Assembly: GCA_024403365.1 (NCBI GenBank) | Contig: JAKSRX010000002.1 | Coordinates: 1-49,606, forward strand | Length of the DNA: 49,606 bases | DNA from: Acetatifactor sp. | GTDB lineage: Bacteria; Bacillota; Clostridia; Lachnospirales; Lachnospiraceae | Direction of reading: 5' to 3' | In this document: positions 1-7,742 of the stretch, one piece after another | Layout of the letters: each line of letters starts with the position of its first letter | Numbering within the stretch: the stretch's first letter is position 1 | Notes under the pieces: model-generated | Told to the model about the DNA's origin: nothing | Seen by the model: the letters and a program-made list of their open reading frames with translations, nothing else | Databases searched by the model: none | Made by a program: the position numbers and the translations under genes

Positions 1-55
<55 letters not shown>

Positions 56-90
56 CCGTAACGTAAATCCTTTGCGTCACAACATTGCTT

Positions 91-119
91 ATTCTACATT
101 GTCTTATTCCAAAAGTCAA
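91..119 (-). promoter_or_regulatory. SigA-type promoter of tRNA-Phe
   Basis: On the minus strand TTGACT (114-119) and TAGAAT (91-96) are separated by exactly 17 bases. The expected start point falls about 30 bases before the tRNA 5' end. It is close to the vegetative consensus, as expected for a stable-RNA gene. Confidence 0.8.
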
Positions 120-161
120 CCCCTTTTTTCATATTTTTTGAAAAATATTTTTCCTGCAAAA

Positions 162-1337
162 TCAGTAGGAATTGATTCGATAATACTGCAGCAAAAGCTT
201 CACCACTCTGCTATAACTCACCTTACCGTCAGAGACTCCGTTTACTTTCAAATTGGTATCAATGAATACATCCGCGGCCTTATCCACCACCTCTGTATCG
301 ATCAGAGCCTTTCCGTTGATGCGATCCCACTCCTCCTGCTCCACGAAGATATCGTCGGCAAAGACCTGATCCAGCACATCGATCAAAGGAAACTCTTCGT
401 GACTCTTGTCAAAAAGAGCCGGATTCTTGTCCATCAACTGCATCACATCCCCGCTGATATATCCAAGCACACTCAGATATCCTGCATATTCGAAGAAGTC
501 ATCCCCGGATCCGATGCAGGCAAGATAGGAGATAAAGTTCGCCTCATCCTCATAGATATAGCCTCTCAGATGGGCCAATTCATGACACATGGTGGCAGGC
601 TTATTCGGAATATACATCACATCGTTGTAATTTGCTTCCATGGAAAAAGGGAAGTAATATCCGGCCATATACTGCTGACACATAAAATCAGAGAAAAACA
701 TAGGCTTGGGATTGGGATACCATCCGTCCAATTGGTCGTAAGTCTGTCCAAGCTTCTGCATGCTTCTCTTGGCGGTGGCCGCCATATTGCCTGCATAGAC
801 AGGTTTACCACTGCCGTCTCTGTCTATAGTCTCCGACAATGTATTGCACTTCTCCGCAACCATATTGTAGAGTCTGATCAGTTCCTCCGCCTCATATTCT
901 CCCTTCTCCTCTCCGAAGTATGTCTGGGAGAAGGTGGAAGCATGATAGAGGATCGTGCAATTCAATGTCATAATGAGGCAGACCCCTAACAGCGCCCAGG
1001 CGAAAAACAAAAGATATCCCCGGCACACTTTCAGAAATCCTCCGGGCATTTTCTTCTTGCGAAGGAAGGTAAGGAGACGAACTGCTGCCAGAGACAAAAT
1101 TACCACTGCCAGAAGTACCAACAGCAGAACTCCCAACGCGATCAACCACTCTCCTACGGAGAAGGGGAACAGACCTGTCACTCTGCCGTAGGTATTGACC
1201 CAGACGGGGAAAATGTGTCGAATATACCAATCACAAAAAGCCGCACTGCTCCATGCTGAAAAATTCAGCAGGAGCACTACGGCTGCAAGAACAAAATAAA
1301 CTATTTTCTTTTTATTCCCATTCCATAAACTGTGCAT
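162..1337 (-). CDS. DUF3810-family membrane protein with HExxH metallopeptidase motif
   Basis: This is a predicted membrane protein of 391 residues. Hydrophobic segments lie near residues 10-30, 60-90 and 100-125 and are followed by a mostly soluble C-terminal domain. That domain contains HELAHLRGYIYEDEAN, an HExxH zinc site with a downstream Glu-rich helix, typical of DUF3810 proteins, which are treated as putative zinc peptidases of unknown substrate. The ATG at 1337 is preferred because GGG sits six bases upstream; an ATG at 1343 is also in frame. The gene overlaps the end of the DUF3048 gene by 26 bases, so the two are probably cotranscribed and translationally coupled. No strong terminator follows it. 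Confidence 0.8.
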   Translation of the reverse strand: MHSLWNGNKKKIVYFVLAAVVLLLNFSAWSSAAFCDWYIRHIFPVWVNTYGRVTGLFPFSVGEWLIALGVLLLVLLAVVILSLAAVRLLTFLRKKKMPGGFLKVCRGYLLFFAWALLGVCLIMTLNCTILYHASTFSQTYFGEEKGEYEAEELIRLYNMVAEKCNTLSETIDRDGSGKPVYAGNMAATAKRSMQKLGQTYDQLDGWYPNPKPMFFSDFMCQQYMAGYYFPFSMEANYNDVMYIPNKPATMCHELAHLRGYIYEDEANFISYLACIGSGDDFFEYAGYLSVLGYISGDVMQLMDKNPALFDKSHEEFPLIDVLDQVFADDIFVEQEEWDRINGKALIDTEVVDKAADVFIDTNLKVNGVSDGKVSYSRVVKLLLQYYRINSY

Positions 1338-2562
1338 AGTCATCCCAGATACAGCAGATCCAAGTCTTACCCTGATTCAATACGATCTCGTTACCGTTCT
1401 TATCATAGAGCAGGTTGGGTTCGTAATCTCCGCTTCTCTTCCATGTTCCCTTGATCACCTTACCGTTGGTGAATACATAAGCATCACCGGTACCGGTACA
1501 GCCGAATGCAAGGTAGTCGTACTTAGGATCGTCAGGAAGTCTCTCTTCACCGACACAAACCTTGAAGATGATATTGGTAACAGCCAGCTGCTCACCGGTC
1601 ATCTCATCGATGTGCTTCTGACCATACTGGGTACGATAGTAGAGATTGTCGTCAGCATTGTATGCGAAGCAGGGATTGTGCTTGCCGTAACCGCCGGCAT
1701 TGCTCTGCTTACCGCCGGGATATACTAAAGTTGCATCCTGGCAATCATCATAAGTTGCAAGATATCCTTCATCTGCAAACTCGAAAGCCTTCTTGAAGGT
1801 CTTTCTGTACTGAGTCTTATAACCGAGACGCTTTACAGCATCCTTGTAACCCTTGATAAACATATATCCGGTATGCTCGATGTTGACACCGGGTCTGGAG
1901 ATACGATCAAATGCTTCGGGAGCACCGTTGTTGATACCTGCCAGAGCCTGGCTGACATTATCGATACGATCGGAGTTGATCAGTTCCTCTACCCAAGGTC
2001 TTGCAAGACCCCAGTTACAATAGATGGAATCAAATGCCATAGCCTCGTAGATGTAATAGTCACGGCTGCTTCGAACAGATCCGATATGATCCAGATCATC
2101 ATAATCCTCGAAGATACCCATCAGACGGGTGATACGTCCTTCCACGGGAGCCTCGTAGATGATGCTTGCTTTGGAGATACCGTACTGAGGAAGGGATACC
2201 TGAATGTTATTGATCATAACAGCCATATTTCTTCGCTGTGCGACCTCTGCATCCTTCCACTCACCGGTAAGCCAGCTCTGCATTTGACCATCCTTTACGA
2301 CTCTCTCGCCGATGGTGTGGGTCTCTCCGCCCTTCTGGTGATTTGCATCGACTTTCTCGCCGGGCTTCTCTTCCTCTACCTCAGAACTAGCCTGTGCACC
2401 GGACTCAGTCTTGTTCTCTGCGGATTCGGATTCTTCTACAATAATGACAGGCTTGGGAGCCAAAGTGGAAACGGGCACTGCAGGATCTATCAGATCGCCG
2501 CAACCGCTCAGAAGTCCCATTGTCATTGCCAACAGAAATACAGATAATACCTTCTTTTTCAT
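1312..2562 (-). CDS. DUF3048 (YerB-like) lipoprotein
   Basis: This is a 416-residue exported lipoprotein. The N-terminus MKKKVLSVFLLAMTMGLLSGCG is a lipoprotein signal with lipobox LLSGC. A Glu/Ser-rich linker to about residue 75 is followed by the DUF3048 body, including the segment with RRNMAVMINN and VRSSRDYYI, as in Bacillus YerB. The biochemical function of the family is not established. The ATG at 2562 was chosen because AAAGGA precedes it at good spacing; an upstream start at 2583 would put seven residues before the signal peptide. A promoter lies at 2594-2623. The 3' end overlaps the DUF3810 gene, so the pair likely forms an envelope-associated operon. Confidence 0.88.
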   Translation of the reverse strand: MKKKVLSVFLLAMTMGLLSGCGDLIDPAVPVSTLAPKPVIIVEESESAENKTESGAQASSEVEEEKPGEKVDANHQKGGETHTIGERVVKDGQMQSWLTGEWKDAEVAQRRNMAVMINNIQVSLPQYGISKASIIYEAPVEGRITRLMGIFEDYDDLDHIGSVRSSRDYYIYEAMAFDSIYCNWGLARPWVEELINSDRIDNVSQALAGINNGAPEAFDRISRPGVNIEHTGYMFIKGYKDAVKRLGYKTQYRKTFKKAFEFADEGYLATYDDCQDATLVYPGGKQSNAGGYGKHNPCFAYNADDNLYYRTQYGQKHIDEMTGEQLAVTNIIFKVCVGEERLPDDPKYDYLAFGCTGTGDAYVFTNGKVIKGTWKRSGDYEPNLLYDKNGNEIVLNQGKTWICCIWDDYAQFMEWE

Positions 2563-2593
2563 ATGCAATTCCTTTCGAACCATATTTTTCTTT

Positions 2594-2623
2594 ATTCTAA
2601 CGCTATTTATGTTTTTTGTCCAA
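2594..2623 (-). promoter_or_regulatory. Promoter of the DUF3048-DUF3810 operon
   Basis: TTGGAC (2618-2623) and TAGAAT (2594-2599) are 18 bases apart on the minus strand, about 30 bases before the ATG at 2562. The stretch lies in the only non-coding gap upstream of the gene. Confidence 0.65.
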
Positions 2624-2661
2624 TTTATTAAGGATTTTTAAGGAAGAAATAATTGGAAACC

Positions 2662-3132
2662 CTATTCTCCTCCGCGAAGACGCTTACTGATCTTCTTTAA
2701 TTCCATATCATAGAATTGTGCTTTTTTCGCTGCGGCGTCTCTCTTTGCAGCCCATGCAGCTGCCTGTTGGGTATCGCCGGCTTTCTCAAATACGACACAA
2801 TAGAACTCTGCCTCGTAGTAATCGGCTACCGCATAATATTCCTCGTACTCGCCCTGGCCTACGTAACTGTCGGTCATACGATTGGTATTAGCCATACGGG
2901 TCATGCGGGAGTACTCCCCATATGTCATGGCAGACTGGAAGGAATAGCTCTTATAGTTAAGGGTTTTCGTGTCGCGGAACATCATAAACATGATCAGGAA
3001 ACTCAGTGCCATCACGATACCTACGATCACGATCAACACATCCAATACCACAGCAGCGGGACGCTTCACAGGCTTGGGTGCTCTTCCGTTATTCAAAGGA
3101 CGAGCGGAAGTATACTGAACATTCTTATTCAT
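2662..3132 (-). CDS. Hypothetical single-pass membrane protein, third gene of a zinc-ribbon operon
   Basis: I do not recognise a named family for this 156-residue protein. A basic, proline-containing N-terminus (about residues 1-25) leads into one strongly hydrophobic helix (about 26-50). A polar region rich in Tyr and Glu follows, then an Ala/Lys-rich C-terminal helix with many Lys and Arg. It probably has a short cytoplasmic N-terminus and an exposed C-terminal domain. The start overlaps the end of the preceding gene by eight bases, indicating translational coupling. It is the last gene of a three-gene set whose other members have zinc ribbons plus one membrane helix. Confidence 0.75.
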   Translation of the reverse strand: MNKNVQYTSARPLNNGRAPKPVKRPAAVVLDVLIVIVGIVMALSFLIMFMMFRDTKTLNYKSYSFQSAMTYGEYSRMTRMANTNRMTDSYVGQGEYEEYYAVADYYEAEFYCVVFEKAGDTQQAAAWAAKRDAAAKKAQFYDMELKKISKRLRGGE

Positions 3133-3895
3133 CGCTTTCTACCTCCCCCTTCTTTTCCTCGAGCAGCACGCCTCTCTTGGACTTTGTCATATTCGGCAGT
3201 TCTTCTGCCTCTTCTTCTGTCAGGCCGCAATAAGTGCACAGGATCCACTTCATATTATAATTCAGTTTCTCCGCAAGTTCTCTCTCCTCGTCTGTAGGTT
3301 CCTCGCCGTAATAGTAGGTCTCCAGAGTGACGGTACGCTTGTAGAAGTAATCCAGATTTTCGTTCATGTTTTCCAGCGTATTGGTGCCATGAGAAGAACT
3401 CTCGAACACATATCTTTCGATGCTGTCCACAGCATTGATATAGCACTCTACCATAGGTCGAATGTGAGAATAACGCTCTGTATAAGGATTACTGTCTCTG
3501 TATGAGCTATATACTCTCAGGTCCTTCTCTGACATGAAGGCGTTAAATTTGGTATACTCGCCCTCTGCAAGGTATCCGTCCAGGATCGCAGAATACTCAT
3601 CGAATCTCTTAATGCCCTCTTTGATATTCTGATTTCTCTTGATCGAATCGGCACTGGCACCCAGGATGAAGAAAACAGCGGTGATCAAAAGCATGATACC
3701 CAGAATCACCACACGAACCACTACCTGTGAGTAGCTTTCGGTCTTCTTTTTGACATATTCCTTGGTCTCTTCGAATTCGCCCTGGTATCTCTTCATGTCC
3801 TGAATGTGCTTCTGGGCCTGTGTATTAGGCCGTCCGCAGTGGGGACATACGGCATCTTCCAGGTTCAATGTGCCGTCACAAAATTCACATTTCAT
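3125..3895 (-). CDS. Zinc-ribbon plus transmembrane protein, function unknown
   Basis: This 256-residue protein opens with an N-terminal zinc ribbon: CEFC at residues 3-6 and CPHC about eleven residues later. A charged helix follows, then one transmembrane segment near residues 58-82 (VVILGIMLLITAVFFILGA). The C-terminal domain of about 170 residues is alpha-helical and rich in Tyr and Glu. The arrangement, a cytoplasmic zinc ribbon tethered to an extracytoplasmic helical domain, is common in Clostridia, but I know of no tested function. The start codon directly follows the stop of the upstream gene, so the two are one transcript. Confidence 0.82.
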   Translation of the reverse strand: MKCEFCDGTLNLEDAVCPHCGRPNTQAQKHIQDMKRYQGEFEETKEYVKKKTESYSQVVVRVVILGIMLLITAVFFILGASADSIKRNQNIKEGIKRFDEYSAILDGYLAEGEYTKFNAFMSEKDLRVYSSYRDSNPYTERYSHIRPMVECYINAVDSIERYVFESSSHGTNTLENMNENLDYFYKRTVTLETYYYGEEPTDEERELAEKLNYNMKWILCTYCGLTEEEAEELPNMTKSKRGVLLEEKKGEVESDE

Positions 3896-4675
3896 TTACT
3901 GATTCTCCTTCTCCCACTTTTTGATATAGTCACGCGCCATTTCGTAATCTACTGACCATCCGCCGTATTTTACCAGGCTCTCATAGAATCGATCATAATC
4001 TTCCGGTGACATGTGCCATCTGGCATCGAAATCCTTTTCTACCACTTCGATTCCGGGCAGCAATACTTCCCACTCTCTGTCGGTATAGTAATGTTCATCC
4101 TTGTTCTTGACGCGCAGGCCCTTGACCATCCACTCATCGGTGAACAGTCCGCTGTTGCTGTATCCCAGGGAGCCGCTTTCTTTCTCCATACGCAGGGAAT
4201 CCATTACAAAATAGACGGAAGCATAATCACTGATGAAATTGCAATGCTCCCACTCATACATGGAATTGCCCTTCTGAGCGATCAACTCATAATACTTTGC
4301 CATCAAAGCATCGTAATCCTCCGCCTCGTATAAAGCATCCAATTCCGGGAAATGCTCCGCCTTCCAGGCATAACTCTCTTTGTAATCAATAGTGCTGGGT
4401 CTGTCCACCCACATGATCAGACCGATGATCAGTAATACGAAGATTCCCAACACCAGGAAAAGGATCCATAACTTCTTACCCTGTCTCTTAACCTCGTATC
4501 TCATTGCCTCTCCGGCGTCATCATGCAGGTCTTCCATATCCTGTCTGACACCTTCCAGCCTTTTAAAGTATTCTTTTTCTGCACCTTTTATGTTTGTGGA
4601 GCCGCAATAGGGGCAGTTTTTCAGTTCTTCGTCAAACTCTGCACCGCAATTCGGACACGTGATCAATTTACCCAT
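3896..4675 (-). CDS. Zinc-ribbon plus transmembrane protein, first gene of operon
   Basis: This 259-residue protein has an N-terminal zinc ribbon of two CPxC knuckles (CPNC at 8-11, CPYC at 22-25), a helical linker and one transmembrane helix around residues 68-90. The C-terminal domain contains many Tyr, Trp and acidic residues. Its layout parallels the next gene, so the pair may be diverged paralogues. A Shine-Dalgarno-like AAAGGAT lies upstream of the ATG, and a promoter is present at 4714-4742. No catalytic motif is visible, and the role is unknown. Confidence 0.82.
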   Translation of the reverse strand: MGKLITCPNCGAEFDEELKNCPYCGSTNIKGAEKEYFKRLEGVRQDMEDLHDDAGEAMRYEVKRQGKKLWILFLVLGIFVLLIIGLIMWVDRPSTIDYKESYAWKAEHFPELDALYEAEDYDALMAKYYELIAQKGNSMYEWEHCNFISDYASVYFVMDSLRMEKESGSLGYSNSGLFTDEWMVKGLRVKNKDEHYYTDREWEVLLPGIEVVEKDFDARWHMSPEDYDRFYESLVKYGGWSVDYEMARDYIKKWEKENQ

Positions 4676-4713
4676 TCTATATGCATCCTTTCTGAGAAAA
4701 ACATATCAGTTCT

Positions 4714-4742
4714 AATATATCACATAATGTCACAAAATGTAA
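4714..4742 (-). promoter_or_regulatory. Promoter of the zinc-ribbon operon with a tandem 10-base repeat in the spacer
   Basis: TTACAT (4737-4742) and TATATT (4714-4719) are 17 bases apart. The -35 region and spacer read ACATTTTGTG ACATTATGTG, two near-identical 10-base units one helical turn apart, a layout often seen for regulator binding. The promoter starts right beside the terminator that ends at 4747. Confidence 0.5.
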
Positions 4743-4746
4743 CCAT

Positions 4747-4789
4747 AAAAAAAGAGAGACCGGGGACTGTTTCGTCCTTCGGCCTCTCT
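4747..4789 (-). terminator. Rho-independent terminator of the PspC gene
   Basis: On the minus strand AGAGAGGCCG pairs with CGGTCTCTCT (ten pairs, one G-U), extended inside by a GGAC/GTCC-type pairing, and is followed by seven T. It lies about 20 bases after the PspC stop codon. Confidence 0.88.
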
Positions 4790-4808
4790 TCCTTTTGTTT
4801 TCTTCTGT

Positions 4809-4991
4809 CTATGCCTCTGGAATGATCAATGCTGCGATAATATATGCCAGAACACCGGCTCCGCCTGCCAGGCTGAACAGCACCCATGCAAGACGTACCA
4901 CGGTAGGGTCGATATTCAGATATTCACCGATACCGCCGCATACACCCACCAGAGTTTTATTGGTAGCAGATTTCAGTAATTTCTTTTCCAT
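4809..4991 (-). CDS. PspC-domain membrane peptide
   Basis: This 60-residue protein consists of a single PspC domain. It has a short basic N-terminus, the motif GVCGGIGEYLNIDPTVVRL and one long hydrophobic helix ending IIAALIIPEA. PspC domains occur in phage-shock and envelope-stress membrane proteins; stand-alone copies of this length are frequent in Firmicutes and are thought to sense or buffer membrane stress. AGGAGG precedes the ATG at good spacing, and a strong terminator follows. It is the only gene between the LTA-synthase-like operon and the zinc-ribbon operon. Confidence 0.92.
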   Translation of the reverse strand: MEKKLLKSATNKTLVGVCGGIGEYLNIDPTVVRLAWVLFSLAGGAGVLAYIIAALIIPEA

Positions 4992-5078
4992 AACAGTTCC
5001 TCCTCTATTTGAAAATGTGTGTTACCTCTTTACATAACATATGATAACATCACGTATTTGCAGAATAAAGAGAAGAAG

Positions 5079-5106
5079 CTGCACAGTATCCGCCCCTATT
5101 GTGCAG
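5079..5106 (-). terminator. Weak hairpin after the LTA-synthase-like gene
   Basis: CTGCACA and TGTGCAG form a seven-pair stem directly after the stop codon at 5107. The following CTTCTTCTCTTT is pyrimidine-rich but not a clean T tract, so termination is probably partial and the PspC gene could receive read-through. Confidence 0.4.
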
Positions 5107-7179
5107 TTAGGGGAGTTTTACCTGCTGAATAATGTCGTAATAATTGTTTCTGAGGATATACGCGCTGAAAAGATAACGATTCTTTACTTCCTTGCGCATA
5201 TTCTCAAGGTAGCTTTCCTTCTGGTCCTCGGGAATCTCCTTCTTCCAGATCGCTGCTTTGGTCTTCTTGTTGTAATCCACGGTGTCGGTGACGAAGCTCT
5301 GATCCTTCATGATCACCACGCCTTCCTCTGTAGAGAAGATATCGCGGCCGGCGAACAGTCTGGAATCAAAGTCAAAACCGAAGAGATTCAACAGTGTAGG
5401 CAAAAGATCGATGGAACAACATGCTTTATCCACAACGATGGGTTCTTCCATAGCAGCATTCCACAGGATCAGGGAGTTACGGTACATATCTCCGCCCTGG
5501 GAGAGGTCCTTTCCTGCCAGTTCTTCATACTGCTCCTCACTCATACCGTAAGGATAATGATCCGCGCTGAGGCAGATGACGGTATTCTCTAACTTTCCGG
5601 CTGCCTCCAGCTGCTCCAGCAGGCTCTGCATTGCCTTGTCCAACTCGATGTTGCAGGCGATGTAAGCTCTGGCATTTTCTGACATATCTAAGTCCGCTAC
5701 CGCATCCTTATTCCAGGAGGACATGCGGTTGCCCTTGAAGTTGTAGTTCATATGTCCGGATACGGTCATATAGTATACATGGAAACGCTCATCGTTCACG
5801 TACTGGGGTACGGTGCTGAGCATCATCTCATAGTCAGATGCAGGCCATGCATTGGGGTGCTCTACCTCGAAAATATGGCTGCCCCACTCGGAAGCAGGCA
5901 GACCGCCCAGCTTGATGGCATTGAAATCATATCCCAGATTCGGATGGGAAAGATTTCTGTCATAGTAAGTCAGAGAGTTATCATGATATGCTCTGGAATA
6001 AACGCCCTCTGTCGCAAAGAACTTGGGCAGCGTATAGGGCATGTTGATATCAGCGCTCTTCTTCATGCTGAACTGACCATCCGGAATCAAACCGGTGGTA
6101 TTGACATACTCACCGTCACTGGTACTGGTCTGCCACAGGGGCACATAATAATTCGGGAACATGAAAGAAGAATGCAGCATCTTGTAAAGGGTAGGGGTCA
6201 GATCCTCTCGAACCGCATAGGTGGAAAATCCTTCCGCAGTCAGGAAGATCAGGTTATATCCCTCAAACATGCCTGTATATTCATTTCTGTTGGTGGCAGG
6301 CTGATTTGCAAAGTATTCCGCCAGCCATTTTTTCTCCTTGGTTCCAGATGACAGTTGTGTCAGTTTTTCCAGATCCAGGTTCCAGATATAAGGATCCGTA
6401 TTGATCGGCTCCGGTGTAGGTACCGGTTCCGCAGTCTCTGCGGGAGGCACTTCTCCGCTTGCAGCAGGTTCTGCAGTGGGTGCGGGGGTAGCATTGGGAA
6501 CCGCTGTTGCCGTAGGGACAAAACCATCCTCGTCCCCGGGTTCCTTCTCTCCGCCTGCCAGTCCCTGTACCACATAGAACAAGTCTCTCTGGGATACCGT
6601 CAGAACACCCATGTTCTCCATGACGGTCTTGGGGTCATAATATTCCGAATAATCCTCGGCGAATTCCGCCTCGGCTGTATTTCCGATCAGGATCACGCAG
6701 ATACAGAAAGCCAACGCCACTACCATCAACAAGACATAGCGAAGCTTCTGCAGCTGTGACAGAACCGCAGGCGCCCAGGCACCCTTTTTGCGAAGCACAC
6801 CCAAGGCTGCCAAAGGTGCCAGATACAGAAGCAATATGGGAGTCACCTGCCAAAGTCCAAGCAACGCATCTCTCCAATAATTGGTCAGCGCATCCGCAGC
6901 ACCCATCACTGCTGCCGTCAGCAGCAAAGGCTGTGCAAATATGTGAATGTAGACGGTCTGGGCCATAAATAACAGAAAATCCAGACCAAACATCACGCCG
7001 GTAGCCACCTTCTCCGCTTTCCCCTTGAGGCTTCCGGAGATCAGGGTCTGCACAGAGGCAAGAACCGCGATCAATCCCAACCCGAACAGCGGGTTCATTC
7101 CGGTGAGGCCGAAGGAGCCTAAATGGAACACGATCTCAAAAAAGAGAAGTACTCCGGCATAGATCAACCATGTTATCAT
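5107..7179 (-). CDS. LTA synthase-like membrane sulfatase-fold enzyme
   Basis: This 690-residue protein is predicted to transfer glycerol-phosphate-type units at the outer face of the membrane, as LtaS enzymes do. Five hydrophobic helices occupy about residues 1-170. The extracellular alkaline-phosphatase/sulfatase-fold domain starts near 305. Catalytic features are Glu in FLTAEGFS (about 316), the nucleophile Thr in TSTSDGEY (about 353) and the metal ligands in LSADHYPYG. A 50-residue Pro/Thr/Ala/Glu-rich linker (about 211-262) separates membrane and catalytic parts, which is longer than usual. AAAGGATGA precedes the ATG. It follows the Dabb gene by 27 bases and shares its promoter. The exact substrate (lipoteichoic acid or another glycerophosphate polymer) cannot be told from sequence. 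Confidence 0.88.
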   Translation of the reverse strand: MITWLIYAGVLLFFEIVFHLGSFGLTGMNPLFGLGLIAVLASVQTLISGSLKGKAEKVATGVMFGLDFLLFMAQTVYIHIFAQPLLLTAAVMGAADALTNYWRDALLGLWQVTPILLLYLAPLAALGVLRKKGAWAPAVLSQLQKLRYVLLMVVALAFCICVILIGNTAEAEFAEDYSEYYDPKTVMENMGVLTVSQRDLFYVVQGLAGGEKEPGDEDGFVPTATAVPNATPAPTAEPAASGEVPPAETAEPVPTPEPINTDPYIWNLDLEKLTQLSSGTKEKKWLAEYFANQPATNRNEYTGMFEGYNLIFLTAEGFSTYAVREDLTPTLYKMLHSSFMFPNYYVPLWQTSTSDGEYVNTTGLIPDGQFSMKKSADINMPYTLPKFFATEGVYSRAYHDNSLTYYDRNLSHPNLGYDFNAIKLGGLPASEWGSHIFEVEHPNAWPASDYEMMLSTVPQYVNDERFHVYYMTVSGHMNYNFKGNRMSSWNKDAVADLDMSENARAYIACNIELDKAMQSLLEQLEAAGKLENTVICLSADHYPYGMSEEQYEELAGKDLSQGGDMYRNSLILWNAAMEEPIVVDKACCSIDLLPTLLNLFGFDFDSRLFAGRDIFSTEEGVVIMKDQSFVTDTVDYNKKTKAAIWKKEIPEDQKESYLENMRKEVKNRYLFSAYILRNNYYDIIQQVKLP

Positions 7180-7206
7180 TTCAAATCATCCTTTGTAAAC
7201 CGAAAA

Positions 7207-7509
7207 CTAAACGATATAATCCAAGCAGCTTCTAAGTGCGGTGTAAGGACGTACCTTGCCGTTTGCTACAAGTACATGCTCGGGATGAACCGCATAATTT
7301 TTCAAAGCTTCCTCGCTCTCGAATGCGGAATCCAGCATCAGATCTGCGTTGGAGCTTGCCAGACCTTCCGTATATACGGTGATCTCTAACAGTCCGGGGA
7401 TCTTGCCCTTCAGACCTTCAAGTCCTTCCTTGATACCGGCCTTGATCGCAACCTTCTCTTCCTCTGTCAATTCCTCTTTGAGTTTCCATAAAATAACGTG
7501 CTTTACCAT
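7207..7509 (-). CDS. Dabb (stress-responsive alpha/beta barrel) domain protein
   Basis: This is a 100-residue single-domain protein beginning MVKHVILWKLK, with the pattern of the Dabb family: an N-terminal strand with a conserved His, a helix rich in Glu and Lys, the central SNADLMLDSAFES and the HPEH motif. Members are dimeric ferredoxin-like barrels; some are enzymes and many have no known function. AAAGAGGAT precedes the ATG. It is the first gene of an operon with the LTA-synthase-like gene 27 bases downstream and sits behind a leader with a terminator-like hairpin. Confidence 0.9.
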   Translation of the reverse strand: MVKHVILWKLKEELTEEEKVAIKAGIKEGLEGLKGKIPGLLEITVYTEGLASSNADLMLDSAFESEEALKNYAVHPEHVLVANGKVRPYTALRSCLDYIV

Positions 7510-7535
7510 AGTTTATCCTCTTTCCTGAATACATT

Positions 7536-7578
7536 AAAAAATGGCTGCAGAAAGCAGCCATTTATGTTTCTCCATAAA
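7536..7578 (-). promoter_or_regulatory. Terminator-like hairpin in the leader of the Dabb-LtaS operon
   Basis: Between the promoter at 7602-7630 and the Dabb start, the minus strand forms AAATGGCTGC / GCAGCCATTT (7539-7563) followed by six T. A second hairpin, TTTATG/CATAAA (7561-7578), shares its 3' arm with the base of the first, so the two compete. This is either an attenuator or the 3' end of a short stand-alone RNA of about 60 nucleotides. It is too far from cstA, which has its own terminator, to serve that gene. Confidence 0.6.
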
Positions 7579-7601
7579 CACAGTTTTTCTGTAGTCTATA
7601 T

Positions 7602-7630
7602 ATTGTATTCCTTACAGAAAATACTGTCAA
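7602..7630 (-). promoter_or_regulatory. Consensus-like promoter of the Dabb-LtaS operon
   Basis: A perfect TTGACA (7625-7630) and TACAAT (7602-7607) are separated by 17 bases on the minus strand. The start is expected near 7595, giving a leader of about 85 bases. Confidence 0.85.
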
Positions 7631-7690
7631 TCTATCATTCTCTTTTTGATCCACAGATAGCGAAGCCATGCGGTAACAAAAAATCCACAC

Positions 7691-7725
7691 AAAAAAGAGG
7701 CCGTCACCTAATCGGTGACAGCCCC
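7691..7725 (-). terminator. Rho-independent terminator of cstA
   Basis: GGGGCTGTCACC pairs with GGTGACGGCCTC (twelve pairs including two G-T) around a five-base loop, followed by six T, 18 bases after the cstA stop. Confidence 0.9.
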
Positions 7726-7742
7726 TTGAAGCGTCAGAAGAA

